Assembly: GCA_023431055.1 (NCBI GenBank)
Contig: JAEYXX010000014.1
Span: 1 to 41,833 of the forward strand
DNA length: 41,833 nt
From: Pseudomonadota bacterium
GTDB lineage: Bacteria > Pseudomonadota > Gammaproteobacteria > Pseudomonadales > Pseudomonadaceae
Direction of reading: 5' to 3'
Shown: positions 1 to 10,359 of the stretch, piece after piece
How the letters are laid out: each line of letters begins with the position of its first letter
Position numbering within the stretch: the first letter of the stretch is position 1
Program-made: the position numbers and the translations under genes
The notes under the pieces: model-generated
The model's database searches: none
What the model was told of the DNA's origin: nothing
Seen by the model: the letters and a program-made list of their open reading frames with translations, nothing else

Positions 1-86
1 GGTAAGACCATGGTCGAATGGCCTCACGAAGGGTCGGGGGATACAAAAGGCACCATACAAAAACAACTCCCCGTCGAGGTGATTCC

Positions 87-2048
<1,962 letters not shown>

Positions 2049-2066
2049 TCGGCAACGGTACCTTCG

Positions 2067-2103
2067 AAAACCCCGCCCGGCCAAAAGCCCGGCGGGGTTT
2101 TTC
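2067..2103 (+). terminator. Rho-independent terminator of acs
   Basis: A GC-rich hairpin (left arm ccccgcccgg, right arm ccgggcgggg-like with one mismatch, AAAA loop) is followed by a run of T at 2098-2102. It begins about 20 nt after the acs stop codon. Confidence 0.85.
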
Positions 2104-2203
2104 TTTGCCTGGATAAACCCGACGGCATAGCGCCTCGGGTGGCCGGCCGCGGCTGCGGATGGTCGTGCAGGGCACATGAGTCTGGAGCGTAATGCAATCA
2201 TCT

Positions 2204-2254
2204 TAGTTGTACGAAAATAAGATTTTGTACAACTATTGTGTCGGTGTGCATAAT
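2204..2254 (+). promoter_or_regulatory. Inverted repeat overlapping a candidate sigma-70 promoter
   Basis: Perfect 9-bp arms TAGTTGTAC (2204-2212) and GTACAACTA (2227-2235) are separated by 14 AT-rich bases. The right arm contains TTGTAC (2225-2230), which with CATAAT (2249-2254) at 18-bp spacing resembles a -35/-10 pair reading toward the broken chemoreceptor gene. An operator whose repressor would cover the -35 box is plausible but inferred. The rest of the 2104-2387 gap shows nothing else I can name. Confidence 0.4.
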
Positions 2255-2387
2255 GGCCAGGCGCCAGATTCCTGGCAGATTCATCGTTTCCATTCCGTTT
2301 GCATAGCCACTCATCCCCTCTGGACGACACCGTGTTCCAGAGCGCGATGGCGTGCGCCTGCAAATCAATTTCGACTCGGAGCTGTCC

Positions 2388-3638
2388 ATGCTCGCCAATC
2401 TCAACATGTCGCAGAAGTTGTAAACGGGGTTCGGTGTGGTACTGCTGGTCATTCTCCTGCTGGTATTGAGTACCTGGCGGGGCTTCGACCAAGTGGATGG
2501 TGCGGTCAAGCACAACATCCACACCTATAACGTCATCAACGCGTCAGCCGATCTGCTGGTCAGCCTGGTCAATATCGAAACCGGTGCGCGGGGATTCGTC
2601 ATCACCGGGCGGGATCAGTTTCTCGGCCCGTTGGAAAGTGGTGAAAGGGATTTTCAGAGCAACCTTGCCCTGCTACGCCAACTGACCAAGGACAATCCGG
2701 CGCAGCAGCGGCGTCTTGCCGAAACTCAGGCGATGCATGACCAATGGCTGCGCGAGGACATCAACATCTACCTCGAACTGCGTCGCCAGGTCGTCGCAGG
2801 CCAGCAGAGCTTCGAGGCGCTGATCGAGCGCGTCGCAACGGGTAGTTCCAAGGTCAAGGTGGATGCCATGCGGCGCCTGATCAGCGATATCCAGGGCGAA
2901 GAGCGCGCCTTGCTGGCGCAGCGCACGGCCTCGATGAATGCCGCCAAGTTCCTGTCGCTGACCATCCTGCTGGCGGGTGGGGTGATCGCCACGCTGCTTG
3001 CGATGAGCGTGGCGTTCGTAATGTCTCGCAGCATCGCCGGACGTCTGCAGCAGGTCGTCGAGGTGGCGCGCAGCATCGCTCAGGGACGACTCGATTCGCG
3101 TATCCAGCGGGGCGGACGCGATGAGATCGGCGTGTTGCTGGATGCCTTCGCCACCATGCAGGAACGGCTACGCGAGATGATCGGGCAGATCCGCGTTGGT
3201 GCCGGACAATTGGTGGAGGCGGCGCAGAACATCTCCAGTGCGTCGACCCAACTGTCGGTTTCCACTCAGGAGCAGTCGCAGGCCGCGCCGAGCATGGCGG
3301 CGACGGTGGAGGAACTGACCGTGAGCATCAACCACGTCGCCGACAACGCCAACGAGGCGCATGCGCTATCCAGTGACTCGGGCCGGCAGTCCGCCGAGGG
3401 TGGCGCCGTGATCCAGGAAACCTTGGCCAGCATGCAGAGCATCGCTGATACGGTGCAGGGCGCGGCGGCGCAGATCGCCGAGCTGGGCCAGCAATCCGAC
3501 CAGATCTCCTGAACATTCGCATCATCGCCGAGGGCATCGAGTGCGGGGGAGCGTGATGCCCTGCAGGAACTGGGTGTCCGCTACATGCAGGGCTTTTTCT
3601 TCGGCCGGCCGGCGCTGGACCGGCTCTGCTTGCCCTGA
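2388..3638 (+). pseudogene. Chemoreceptor (MCP) remnant joined to the tail of an EAL domain
   Basis: The frame from ATG 2388 reads MLANLNMSQKL, then hits TAA at 2421-2423, then continues as a normal chemoreceptor: TGFGVVLLVI transmembrane segment, a CHASE3-like periplasmic part (SADLLVSLVNIETGARGFVI), a second membrane segment near 2960-3030, a HAMP region and the start of the signalling helix (EQSQAAPSMAATVEELT). It stops at TGA 3510-3512, far short of the conserved hairpin tip. Immediately after, in another frame, comes NIRIIAEGIE, then after a G5 run, shifted back, ERDALQELGVRYMQGFFFG and RPAL, which are the last conserved blocks of an EAL phosphodiesterase domain. So there is one nonsense codon, an internal deletion or fusion, and a frameshift. 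No function is expected for the whole; a truncated membrane protein from an internal start cannot be excluded. Confidence 0.85.
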
Positions 3639-3644
3639 CTGAAA

Positions 3645-3679
3645 AGAAAACGCCCCGATAGCTACAGACCAGCGGGGCG
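3645..3679 (-). terminator. Terminator for the DUF4197 gene
   Basis: The inverted repeat cgccccg (3651-3657) / cggggcg (3673-3679) reads on the minus strand as a hairpin followed by TTTTCTTTTC. It lies 18 nt beyond the stop codon of the gene at 3698. Confidence 0.8.
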
Positions 3680-3697
3680 CAGGCAATGGCAGCTTTC

Positions 3698-4375
3698 TCA
3701 GAGTGCGCCGAACACCTTCTTCGCCAGACCGGTGGCGGCAGCAGCCGGGTTCTGGCGGATACTGGCTTCCTGCTTGGCGATCATCTCGAACAGGCCATCG
3801 AGGGCCTGCTCGGTCACGTAGCTTTCCACCGTACTGCTCTTGGCGTCGACCACGCCAAAGCTGGCGGCCTGGCCGGCGAAGGCGTTGTACTGCTGGGCCA
3901 GACCGACCTGGTCGGTGGCCTGCTTGACGATGGGCAGGAACTTGGCGCGAATCTGCTCACGGCTGCTCTTGTTCAGGTACTGGGTGGCCGAATCCTGCGG
4001 GCCGCTGAGAATCGCCTTGGCATCGGCCACGGTCATCTTCTTCACCGCATCGACCAGCAACGCCTGGGCCTGCGGCACGGCGGCTTCGGCGGCCTTGTTC
4101 ATGCTCGCTTCGAGCTGTTCGACCTGAGCGCCCATGCCCATCATCTTCATGGTCTTGGCGGCCTTGCCGAGTTTGCCGGGCAGTTCGATGCGCACGTCCG
4201 GGTTGTTGCTGAAGCCGCCGGGGGTGCCCAGCTGCTTGACCGCCACCTGGGCGCCCTGGATCAGCGCGTCCTTGAGACCACCGCTGGCGTCCTGCTGGGT
4301 CAGATCGGAGAGGGACAGAGCGAAGACGTTGGCCGAGAGCAGCAGGCCAGCGGCGAACGTGGTAAGGCGCAGCAT
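3698..4375 (-). CDS. DUF4197 family exported protein
   Basis: The product is a 225-residue protein of the DUF4197 family, which is common in Gram-negative bacteria and has no established function. It opens with a Sec signal peptide (MLRLTTFAAGLLLSANVFA, cleavage probably after the AxA-like end), so it should be periplasmic. The remainder is predominantly helical with recognisable family blocks: GLKDALIQGAQVAVKQLG near the start, AILSGPQDSATQYL in the middle and YVTEQALDGLFEMIAKQE near the C terminus. The start at 4375 has a good AGGAAG ribosome site 8 nt upstream. The gene stands alone between convergent neighbours and ends in its own terminator. Confidence 0.85.
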   Translation of the reverse strand: MLRLTTFAAGLLLSANVFALSLSDLTQQDASGGLKDALIQGAQVAVKQLGTPGGFSNNPDVRIELPGKLGKAAKTMKMMGMGAQVEQLEASMNKAAEAAVPQAQALLVDAVKKMTVADAKAILSGPQDSATQYLNKSSREQIRAKFLPIVKQATDQVGLAQQYNAFAGQAASFGVVDAKSSTVESYVTEQALDGLFEMIAKQEASIRQNPAAAATGLAKKVFGAL

Positions 4376-4492
4376 GGTGTTCTTCCTTGTATCGGGGGGA
4401 AATGCTGTGAGCTTAACGGAGTCTGCGGCGCTGACAAGCCAGGCGATAGGCGTGGATGGGCAGCGCGCCTGGCTATGGCTATGATCGGGTTC

Positions 4493-4894
4493 ATGAATTC
4501 ACCATTGCCCCTGCGTAATCCCTGCCCACCGGGCGCTTGCGACTGTCAGCGCGAGGAGTTGCTGGGCAGCGCCGTCGCCGACACGCGCATACTGCTGCTG
4601 ACCCGCCAGGAGGAGCAGCGCCTGCTCGAACGCCTCGAGAACCTGCAGAGTCTCGAAGAGCTCGAGCGCCTGCAGCAGCGCATGTACGAGCAGTTGGGCA
4701 TTCGCCTGCATATCGAGCCAGCCCATGGCGAGGTGCGCAGCATGCGCGGCATCCACATGCGTTTCGACGCGCATCCGGGCCTGTGCCGCAAGACGCGGCA
4801 GAACATTCCGGCGGCAATCCGTCGGGCGATGGAGAAAAGGCCGGAGATCGCCTGGCGCCTGCTCGATTCCTTCGATCTTTTCGGGGGGCTGTGA
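4493..4894 (+). CDS. Conserved hypothetical protein with an N-terminal Cys-rich segment
   Basis: A 133-residue protein that I recognise only as a conserved pseudomonad hypothetical. Near its N terminus is PCPPGACDCQRE, with three cysteines in a short stretch that could bind metal; this is inference. Residues from about 30 to 75 are strongly charged and leucine-rich (LLLTRQEEQRLLERLENL), suggesting a helical or coiled-coil segment. No signal peptide is visible, so it should be cytoplasmic. An in-frame ATG 12 nt upstream (4481) is an equally possible start; no strong ribosome site decides it. It is convergent with the SDR gene, whose stop codon lies 7 nt away. Confidence 0.7.
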   Translation: MNSPLPLRNPCPPGACDCQREELLGSAVADTRILLLTRQEEQRLLERLENLQSLEELERLQQRMYEQLGIRLHIEPAHGEVRSMRGIHMRFDAHPGLCRKTRQNIPAAIRRAMEKRPEIAWRLLDSFDLFGGL

Positions 4895-4901
4895 TCAGCC
4901 G

Positions 4902-5612
4902 CTACCAGGGCAGCGGCTGCCCATCGTAGGCGTGGAAGCTGCCACTGTGCTCGGCGCCGAGGCTGTCGATCACCCGCAGCATCTCGGCCGCCGCCTGTTC
5001 GGCCGGGCGTGCAGCTGCGGCGCCGCGAAAGGGTTGCGACAAGGGCGAGATCACCGTGCCGGGATGCAGGGCGAGCAGGCGCGCCTTGGGTTTGCTGCGC
5101 GCCAGTTCGATGGCGGCGGTCTTGATCAGCATGTTCAGCGCCGCCTTGGAGGCGCGGTAGGCGTACCAGCCACCGAGGCGGTTGTCGCCGATGCTGCCGA
5201 CCTTGGCCGAGAGCATCGCCATGGCGCCCTGTCTGTCGAGCAGGGGCAGGAAGTGGCGCAGCACCAGCGCCGGGCCCAGCGCGTTGACCTGAAACACCGC
5301 CTGCAGGGCATCGGCCTCGATGGCGGCCAGGCTCTTTTCCGGCGCGATCCCAGCGCGGTGCAGTAGTCCGGCAGCATGAACGATCAGCTGATAGGGGCCG
5401 TCCTCGGCCAGCGCGGCGGCGGCTTCGGCGATGCTGGCGGGGGCTTCCAGGTCCAGCGCCGGTGAGCTGGCGCGACTCAGTTCGCGCACACCGGCGCAAC
5501 CTGCATCGGCGCGCAGCAACTGGCAGAAGGCCTGGCCGATGGCTCCGCTGGCACCGATCACCAGTGCCTTGTAGCCGCTGCCGAAGCTGGTCAGCGTCAG
5601 CGCTTGGCTCAT
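4902..5612 (-). CDS. SDR-family oxidoreductase (operon with DUF3833 and chalcone-isomerase-like genes)
   Basis: A 236-residue short-chain dehydrogenase/reductase, NAD(P)-dependent by family. The nucleotide-binding glycine motif is GASGAIG (residues 20-26), the structural Asn is N110, and the catalytic set is Ser near 135-140 with Y152 and K156 (YRASK). The substrate is unknown. The ATG overlaps the stop of the DUF3833 gene by 4 nt (ATGA), indicating translational coupling. Together with the two upstream genes it forms a minus-strand operon. Related SDR, DUF3833 and chalcone-isomerase-like genes are often found together in proteobacteria near photo-oxidative-stress and cyclopropane/furan fatty-acid genes; those other partners are absent here. 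Confidence 0.85.
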   Translation of the reverse strand: MSQALTLTSFGSGYKALVIGASGAIGQAFCQLLRADAGCAGVRELSRASSPALDLEAPASIAEAAAALAEDGPYQLIVHAAGLLHRAGIAPEKSLAAIEADALQAVFQVNALGPALVLRHFLPLLDRQGAMAMLSAKVGSIGDNRLGGWYAYRASKAALNMLIKTAAIELARSKPKARLLALHPGTVISPLSQPFRGAAAARPAEQAAAEMLRVIDSLGAEHSGSFHAYDGQPLPW

Positions 5613-6142
5613 GGTTGAGCTGCGCCGCGGCGGAAGAACAGGGTGACCTGGCCGAGTTCGATGCCGAACTTGCTCATGACCGAGCGGTTGATCAGCGTGT
5701 CGTCGTCCATCAGGTACATCCAGTCATCGAAGTAGACGACATAGGTGGTGTCGTCCACCGGCAGGTTGAGGTGATAACGCCAGCGCAGGGCGTTGCCGGC
5801 CACTTCGCCGGTGGCCTGGCCGACCACGTCGTCGGCGGTGCCGATCCAGCGTCCTTCACCGTCAGGGGTCAGGGTCCAGACCCGGCGCTGGCGGGTGCCG
5901 TCGCTGTAAAGAAAACGCTCGTCGAGGATCAGCTTGTCGCCCTCGCGGCGGCTCTGGATATCGACGTGGAAGCGCTTGATCACTTCACCGGAGCGATCCT
6001 GGAACATGCCCCAGGCTTGCACCGGTCCGGAGAAGTAAGTGGGCAGATCCAGCACGGGTTTCTCGTTTGCGTAACGCTCGACCGGGACCTGGCCGCAGCT
6101 GATCAGCAGCAGGCTGGTCAGTACAATCAACAGGATTTTCAT
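5609..6142 (-). CDS. DUF3833 family lipoprotein
   Basis: A 177-residue protein of the DUF3833 family. Its N terminus MKILLIVLTSLLLISCGQ ends in a lipobox with Cys16 as the predicted lipidated residue, placing it in the inner or outer membrane facing the periplasm. The body has the family's beta-rich pattern with W-containing blocks (GPVQAWGMFQDRSGEV, DDWMYLMDDDTLINRS), resembling a lipocalin-type fold, though that is inference. The gene sits 8 nt after the chalcone-isomerase-like gene and overlaps the next gene by 4 nt. A GAGG element precedes the ATG. Confidence 0.85.
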   Translation of the reverse strand: MKILLIVLTSLLLISCGQVPVERYANEKPVLDLPTYFSGPVQAWGMFQDRSGEVIKRFHVDIQSRREGDKLILDERFLYSDGTRQRRVWTLTPDGEGRWIGTADDVVGQATGEVAGNALRWRYHLNLPVDDTTYVVYFDDWMYLMDDDTLINRSVMSKFGIELGQVTLFFRRGAAQP

Positions 6143-6150
6143 GCGATACC

Positions 6151-6696
6151 TCAGGGGTTAAGGCCGAGCAATGCCGAGCGCAGTTTCGGGCTGCGGGTCT
6201 GCGGGTCGAGCCAGATGGAAAAGAAGGCACGGGCGAACTCTTGATCATCGATGACGTGCTGCAGCTTGCCATCGACATAGAAACGGCAGCCCTCGCCGGG
6301 CAGGAATACGCCGGTGATGCGCCTACCATCCTTCACGTCGACGAACGCCTGGCTCATCTGCTGCGTCCACTCGGCCTGCTGTTCGCGGTCGAGTGGCTCG
6401 CCGTTGATCCGGCGAATTTCGTCGAGGCTGGTATCGACCAGGGTTTCCCGGCTGATGCTGCGCCGGTAGGTCAGTTCCAGGGCGAAGGGCTGGGAGAAAT
6501 CCACCTGCCGCGATGGGCTCCACAGCTTGGCGTTGTAGACCGAGAAGCCAAACCAGCTAAAGTCGCCACTGCCGACCAGGTTGGCCTGCGGCAGCTGTTC
6601 CCGCCAGCCGGCCTGGTTATTGGCCTGCACCAGGGTGCTGGCGAGCAGCAGCGTCAGTAGCAGGGTCGAACAGAGGCGCGATATCAGGGCAGTCAT
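6151..6696 (-). CDS. Chalcone-isomerase-like exported protein
   Basis: A 181-residue member of the bacterial chalcone-isomerase-like family, whose members are mostly exported and without proven isomerase activity. The N terminus MTALISRLCSTLLLTLLLAS is a signal peptide ending near VQA. The mature part shows the family blocks VGSGDFSWFGFSVYNAKLW, ALELTYRRSISRETLVDTS and the GEGCRFYVDGK strand. I set the start at the ATG at 6696 because GGAGGG lies about 6 nt upstream; an ATG 6 nt earlier would overlap that ribosome site and longer starts lack one. It is the first gene of the three-gene minus-strand operon. Confidence 0.82.
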   Translation of the reverse strand: MTALISRLCSTLLLTLLLASTLVQANNQAGWREQLPQANLVGSGDFSWFGFSVYNAKLWSPSRQVDFSQPFALELTYRRSISRETLVDTSLDEIRRINGEPLDREQQAEWTQQMSQAFVDVKDGRRITGVFLPGEGCRFYVDGKLQHVIDDQEFARAFFSIWLDPQTRSPKLRSALLGLNP

Positions 6697-6819
6697 GACC
6701 ATCCCTCCGCAATGTCGCGGCCAGGGTCTGGCCGCGGGTACTGAAGAAAAAAATCCGACAACCAAAAAGGGGAGAAGTGGGGTTGCCGGATTGCGCAGCT
6801 TGTCAGCTGCCGCCTGTGA

Positions 6820-8598
6820 TCAGGCGGCGAACTCCTCATCGGTAAAGGCCATCAGCGTCGCCTTGCCTGCCTTGATCTCGCTGAGCAGGGCGTCGGTCTC
6901 CGGCAGGATGCGGGCCATGAAGAAGTCAGCGGACTTGATCTTGGCCGCATAGAAGTGGGTCTCCGAACTGCCGGCATCCAGTTGACGCCGGGCCAGCTGG
7001 GCTTGCTGCGACCACAGCCAGGCCAGGCTGGTCAGGCCGAACAGGCGCAGGTAGGGAGTGGCAGCCGCTGCGGCCTGTTCCGGGTCCTTGCTGCCTTCGC
7101 TGGCCAGCCACAGGGTAGCTTGCTGCAGTTGCTTCAGTGCCTGGGTCACGGCCGCCGCGTGCGGAGCCTCGGCATTGCTCTTGAGCCAGCCTTCGACCAG
7201 GGCGAAATAGGCACGCACGGCGCGACCGCCGCCGAGTGCGAGCTTGCGGCCAACCAGGTCCAGCGCCTGGATGCCATTGGTCCCTTCGTAGATGCGCGTG
7301 ATGCGGCTGTCGCGTACCAGTTGCTCGATGCCCCAGTCTTCGGTGAAGCCCGAGCCGCCAAGCACCTGCAGGCCTTCGTTGGCGCAGGTAAAACCTTCGT
7401 CGGTGAGGAAGGCCTTGACCACAGGAGTGAGCAGCTGCACCAGATCATCGGCGCGGCTGCGCGTTTCGGCATCCTCGGCGCCATGCGCGATGTCCTGTTG
7501 CAGGCCGGCGAAGTAGGCCAGGGCACGGCAGCCCTCGATCATCACCTTCTGCCGCAGCAGCATGCGCCGCACGTCCGGGTGCACCATGATCGGGTCGGCC
7601 GGTTTGTCGGCTGCTTTGGGGCCTGAGATCGAACGGCTCTGCAGGCGCTCGCGGGCGAAGCCGAGGGCGATCTGGTAGGCGCTTTCGGCCACGCCCAGAC
7701 CCTGCATGCCGACCATCAGGCGCGCCGAGTTCATCATGGTGAACATGCAGCTCAGGCCCTTGTTCGGCTCGCCGATCAACCAGCCTCTGGCGCCCTCGAA
7801 GTTCATCACGCAGGTGGCCGAGCCCTTGATGCCCATCTTGTGTTCCAAGCCGCCACAGAACACCGGGTTGCGGCTGCCATCCTCGAGGAACTTGGGCACC
7901 AGGAACAGGGAGATGCCTTTGACGCTGTCCGGCGCATCCGGCAGCTTGGCCAGCACCAGGTGGACGATGTTGTCGACCAGATCGTGCTCGCCACCGGTGA
8001 TCCAGATCTTGGTGCCGCTGATGGCGTAACTGCCATCGGCTTGCGGCACGGCGCGGGTGCGGATCAGACCGAGGTCGGTGCCGCACTGCGGTTCGGTCAG
8101 GCACATGGTGCCGGTCCATTCGCCGCTGATCAGGCGTGGCAGGTATTGCGCCTGTTGTTCAGGGGTGCCATGGCTGGTCAGCGCATTGATGGCGCCGTGG
8201 GTCAGCCCAGGGTACATGCCCAGCGACAGGTTGGCCGAGCAGGTCATCTCCTCGACCAGCATGTTGAGGACGTGCGGCAGGCCCTGACCACCGAACTCCG
8301 GGGGGCAGGCCAGGGCCGTCCAGCCACCTTCGGCGAACTGCTTATAGGCGGCCTTGAAGCCGTCCGGGGTGCGCACGCTGTGTGTCTGAGGATCGTACTG
8401 ACAGCCTTGTTTGTCACCCGGGCCGTTGAGCGGGGCCAGTACGTTCTCGGCCAGCTTCGCCGCCTCCTCGAGGATCGCACCACCCAGGTCGGCGCTGAAC
8501 TCGCGGTGTTCAGGCAGGGTTTGCAGCAGGTTGTAGGCGTCGAGCAGTTCTTCGAACACAAAGCGCATATCACGCAGCGGAGCACGGTAAGACGGCAT
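6820..8598 (-). CDS. Acyl-CoA dehydrogenase, long form (592 aa)
   Basis: An FAD-dependent acyl-CoA dehydrogenase that forms the 2,3-double bond in a fatty acyl-CoA thioester and passes electrons to ETF. At 592 residues it belongs to the longer class with an extra C-terminal domain (DmdC/FadE5-like). Visible blocks are the N-terminal PxFGGQGLP region, MCLTEPQCGTDLG in the flavin-binding middle domain, GLEHKMGIKGSATC, and RITRIYEGTNGIQ, whose Glu near residue 437 is the family's catalytic base position. Pseudomonads carry several paralogues, so substrate chain length cannot be given. A 34-bp double-palindrome operator lies 12 nt upstream of the start, suggesting dedicated repression. Confidence 0.92.
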   Translation of the reverse strand: MPSYRAPLRDMRFVFEELLDAYNLLQTLPEHREFSADLGGAILEEAAKLAENVLAPLNGPGDKQGCQYDPQTHSVRTPDGFKAAYKQFAEGGWTALACPPEFGGQGLPHVLNMLVEEMTCSANLSLGMYPGLTHGAINALTSHGTPEQQAQYLPRLISGEWTGTMCLTEPQCGTDLGLIRTRAVPQADGSYAISGTKIWITGGEHDLVDNIVHLVLAKLPDAPDSVKGISLFLVPKFLEDGSRNPVFCGGLEHKMGIKGSATCVMNFEGARGWLIGEPNKGLSCMFTMMNSARLMVGMQGLGVAESAYQIALGFARERLQSRSISGPKAADKPADPIMVHPDVRRMLLRQKVMIEGCRALAYFAGLQQDIAHGAEDAETRSRADDLVQLLTPVVKAFLTDEGFTCANEGLQVLGGSGFTEDWGIEQLVRDSRITRIYEGTNGIQALDLVGRKLALGGGRAVRAYFALVEGWLKSNAEAPHAAAVTQALKQLQQATLWLASEGSKDPEQAAAAATPYLRLFGLTSLAWLWSQQAQLARRQLDAGSSETHFYAAKIKSADFFMARILPETDALLSEIKAGKATLMAFTDEEFAA

Positions 8599-8610
8599 GG
8601 CGATTTACCT

Positions 8611-8644
8611 AAAACTGTACAGGAAATAGTTGCTGTACAGTTTT
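8611..8644 (-). promoter_or_regulatory. Operator: 12-bp perfect inverted repeat upstream of the acyl-CoA dehydrogenase
   Basis: Arms aaaactgtacag (8611-8622) and ctgtacagtttt (8633-8644) are perfect inverted copies with a 10-nt spacer, and each arm contains the self-palindrome CTGTACAG. On the minus strand a TATACA-like -10 element lies just upstream of it (8645-8650), with a TTGCAA-like element about 15-16 nt further up, so a bound protein would block initiation. It does not fit the spacing of a LexA box or the published GAAAC/GTTTC PsrA pattern. Confidence 0.65.
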
Positions 8645-8753
8645 TGTATAGCTGTTTGAGGCGATTTGCAAGCCCTTTCGGGTACGTTCGTGCAGTGACT
8701 AGCGCGTCATGTCCACGCTTGAGCACGCTGTAAAGCTTATCCGGGCCGGAAAG

Positions 8754-8789
8754 GAAAACGCCCGGCGCATGGTAGACATGGCCGGGCGT
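8754..8789 (-). terminator. Terminator of the MBL-fold/SDR operon
   Basis: Arms acgcccggc (8758-8766) and gccgggcgt (8781-8789) read on the minus strand as a hairpin followed by TTTTCCTTTCC, 18 nt after the SDR stop codon. Confidence 0.8.
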
Positions 8790-8806
8790 CCGGATGAGCG
8801 CCTTGC

Positions 8807-9505
8807 TTACCAGGGCAAGACGTGGCCCTGGTAGTCGAGAAACGCGCAGGTGCGTTGGCCTAGCTGAGCGAGCAGCACGTCACGCAGGCCGTTGGCGCTC
8901 TGCTCCACGCTCAAGGGCGCGGCGTCGCCGCCCATGTCGGTACGGACCCATCCGGGGTGCAGGGCCAGCAAGCTCCAGGGGAGCTGCGGCAGTTGCATCT
9001 GCCAACTGCGCAACAGGCTGTTCAGCGCCGCCTTGCTGGCACCATACAGCGGCATATCGGCGGCGCGAGCCAGTTGCTGGCTGGCCATTTGCGAACTCAT
9101 GAAGGCGATCACGCCGCCGTCGATCACCTGCTCGGCCAGTTGCTGGGCCAGGCGGATGGGCGCCACGGCGTTGGCCAGGAACAATTTGCCGATATCCTCG
9201 AGCTCGGCCTGGCGCGGGTCCTGATGGCTGGGACCGTAGGCCCCGGCGTTGAACAGGGCGCAGTCCAGGCGCTGACCGTGCAGGGCCGCCTCGATGGTGT
9301 GGGAGGCTTCAAGGCCATTGAGATCGCAGGCAATCACTTGCAGATCATTCGGATATTGGCTGCGCAACCCGTCCAGCGGGCTGGCAGGTCGCACCTCGCG
9401 CACCACCGCGTGGACCTGCCAACCGCTGTCGAGAAAGGCGCGCACCAGACCAAGGCCCAGGCCGCGCGAGGCGCCGCAAACCAGAATCTGGCGTTTCACG
9501 GCCAT
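8807..9505 (-). CDS. SDR-family oxidoreductase (operon with MBL-fold hydrolase)
   Basis: A 232-residue short-chain dehydrogenase with the cofactor motif GASRGLG (residues 11-17), NAG at 86-88 and the catalytic YGASK (Y154, K158) preceded by Ser at 137-138. The sequence resembles the C-factor-like SDR group; the substrate is unknown. The ATG at 9505 overlaps the end of the upstream MBL-fold gene by 10 nt, so the two are translationally coupled. Both products end in a similar tail, and this one ends in VLPW, as does the other SDR at 4902 (LPW), which supports common ancestry of the two SDRs. Confidence 0.85.
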   Translation of the reverse strand: MAVKRQILVCGASRGLGLGLVRAFLDSGWQVHAVVREVRPASPLDGLRSQYPNDLQVIACDLNGLEASHTIEAALHGQRLDCALFNAGAYGPSHQDPRQAELEDIGKLFLANAVAPIRLAQQLAEQVIDGGVIAFMSSQMASQQLARAADMPLYGASKAALNSLLRSWQMQLPQLPWSLLALHPGWVRTDMGGDAAPLSVEQSANGLRDVLLAQLGQRTCAFLDYQGHVLPW

Positions 9506-10359
9506 TGCATTTCCCCCTTGAGTACCTTGGCGCTCAGCTCCAGGCTGCTGTCATCCTGCAACTGCGGGTAATGTGCCTTCATCGCTGCGATCAGCGCATG
9601 GCTGTCCTTGGCTTTGGCCAGTTCCCGCTCCAGGGTCAGCAGGTAGTCACGGGTGAAGCGCAGGTCTGCCAGGTTCATGGCCGGCTCGCCCAGGTAGTGG
9701 CCTGGCACCAGGGTCACCGGTTGCAGGGCTTCGAGCTCACCCAGCGATTTCAGCCAGCTTTGCCGTGCCTCGTGGCTTTGCGCGTCAGCCACCCAGAGGT
9801 GGATGTTGGCGCTGGTCAGCACGCCGCCAACCACGGCCTTGATCCCGGGAATCCACAGACTGGTGTGCTGTGGATCATGGCCGACCACCTGGATGCGCTG
9901 GCGTTCCAGCTCCAGCGCATCGCCTTGCAGCACTTCGGGCACCAGGGTGCGTGCCGGCGCGCTGTCTTTCAGGATCGGCCCCCAGTAGGCCAGCTTGGGC
10001 GCGCGGGTTTTCTCGATGTAGGCGACGGTGGCCGGCGTGGCCAGCACCTTGACTTCTGGGTAGGCGCGCGTGAGCACGTCGAGGCCGAAGTAATAGTCCG
10101 GGTCGCCATGGCTGATGAAGATGGTGGTCAGGCGCTTGCCGCTGGCCTGAATACGCTTCACCAATTCCTCGGCCTCCCGGTTGGAGAACTGCGCGTCCAC
10201 CAGGATCGCGTCCTTCTCGCCAGTGATCAGGGTCGAGCTGACCGGGAACACGGCGGCGTCGCGTGGGTTGTAGGTGTCCAGGGTCAGCGGCTGGGCGAGC
10301 ACGCTGCCGGCTGCAGCGAGCAGACCAAGGCCGGCGATGAAACGGGTGGCGAAAGACAT
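9496..10359 (-). CDS. Exported MBL-fold (metallo-beta-lactamase superfamily) protein
   Basis: A 287-residue protein with a signal peptide (MSFATRFIAGLGLLAAAGSVLAQ, cleavage after VLA), so periplasmic. The fold is recognisable from the DAILVDAQFSN strand, the position of the metal motif and the later VPGHYLG block. The usual HxHxDH zinc motif reads H84-G-D-P-D-Y here: the second and last His are replaced by Asp and Tyr. Metal content and reaction are therefore uncertain, though related pseudomonad proteins share HGDPDYYFG. It has a GGAG ribosome site, leads the two-gene operon with the SDR, and is divergent from the LysR gene 103 bp away, which may regulate it. Confidence 0.8.
   Translation of the reverse strand: MSFATRFIAGLGLLAAAGSVLAQPLTLDTYNPRDAAVFPVSSTLITGEKDAILVDAQFSNREAEELVKRIQASGKRLTTIFISHGDPDYYFGLDVLTRAYPEVKVLATPATVAYIEKTRAPKLAYWGPILKDSAPARTLVPEVLQGDALELERQRIQVVGHDPQHTSLWIPGIKAVVGGVLTSANIHLWVADAQSHEARQSWLKSLGELEALQPVTLVPGHYLGEPAMNLADLRFTRDYLLTLERELAKAKDSHALIAAMKAHYPQLQDDSSLELSAKVLKGEMQWP

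Noticed and set aside
8611..8644. LexA (SOS) box
   Set aside because: CTG and CAG occur, but no CTG-N10-CAG spacing is found; the arms are two complete CTGTACAG palindromes.
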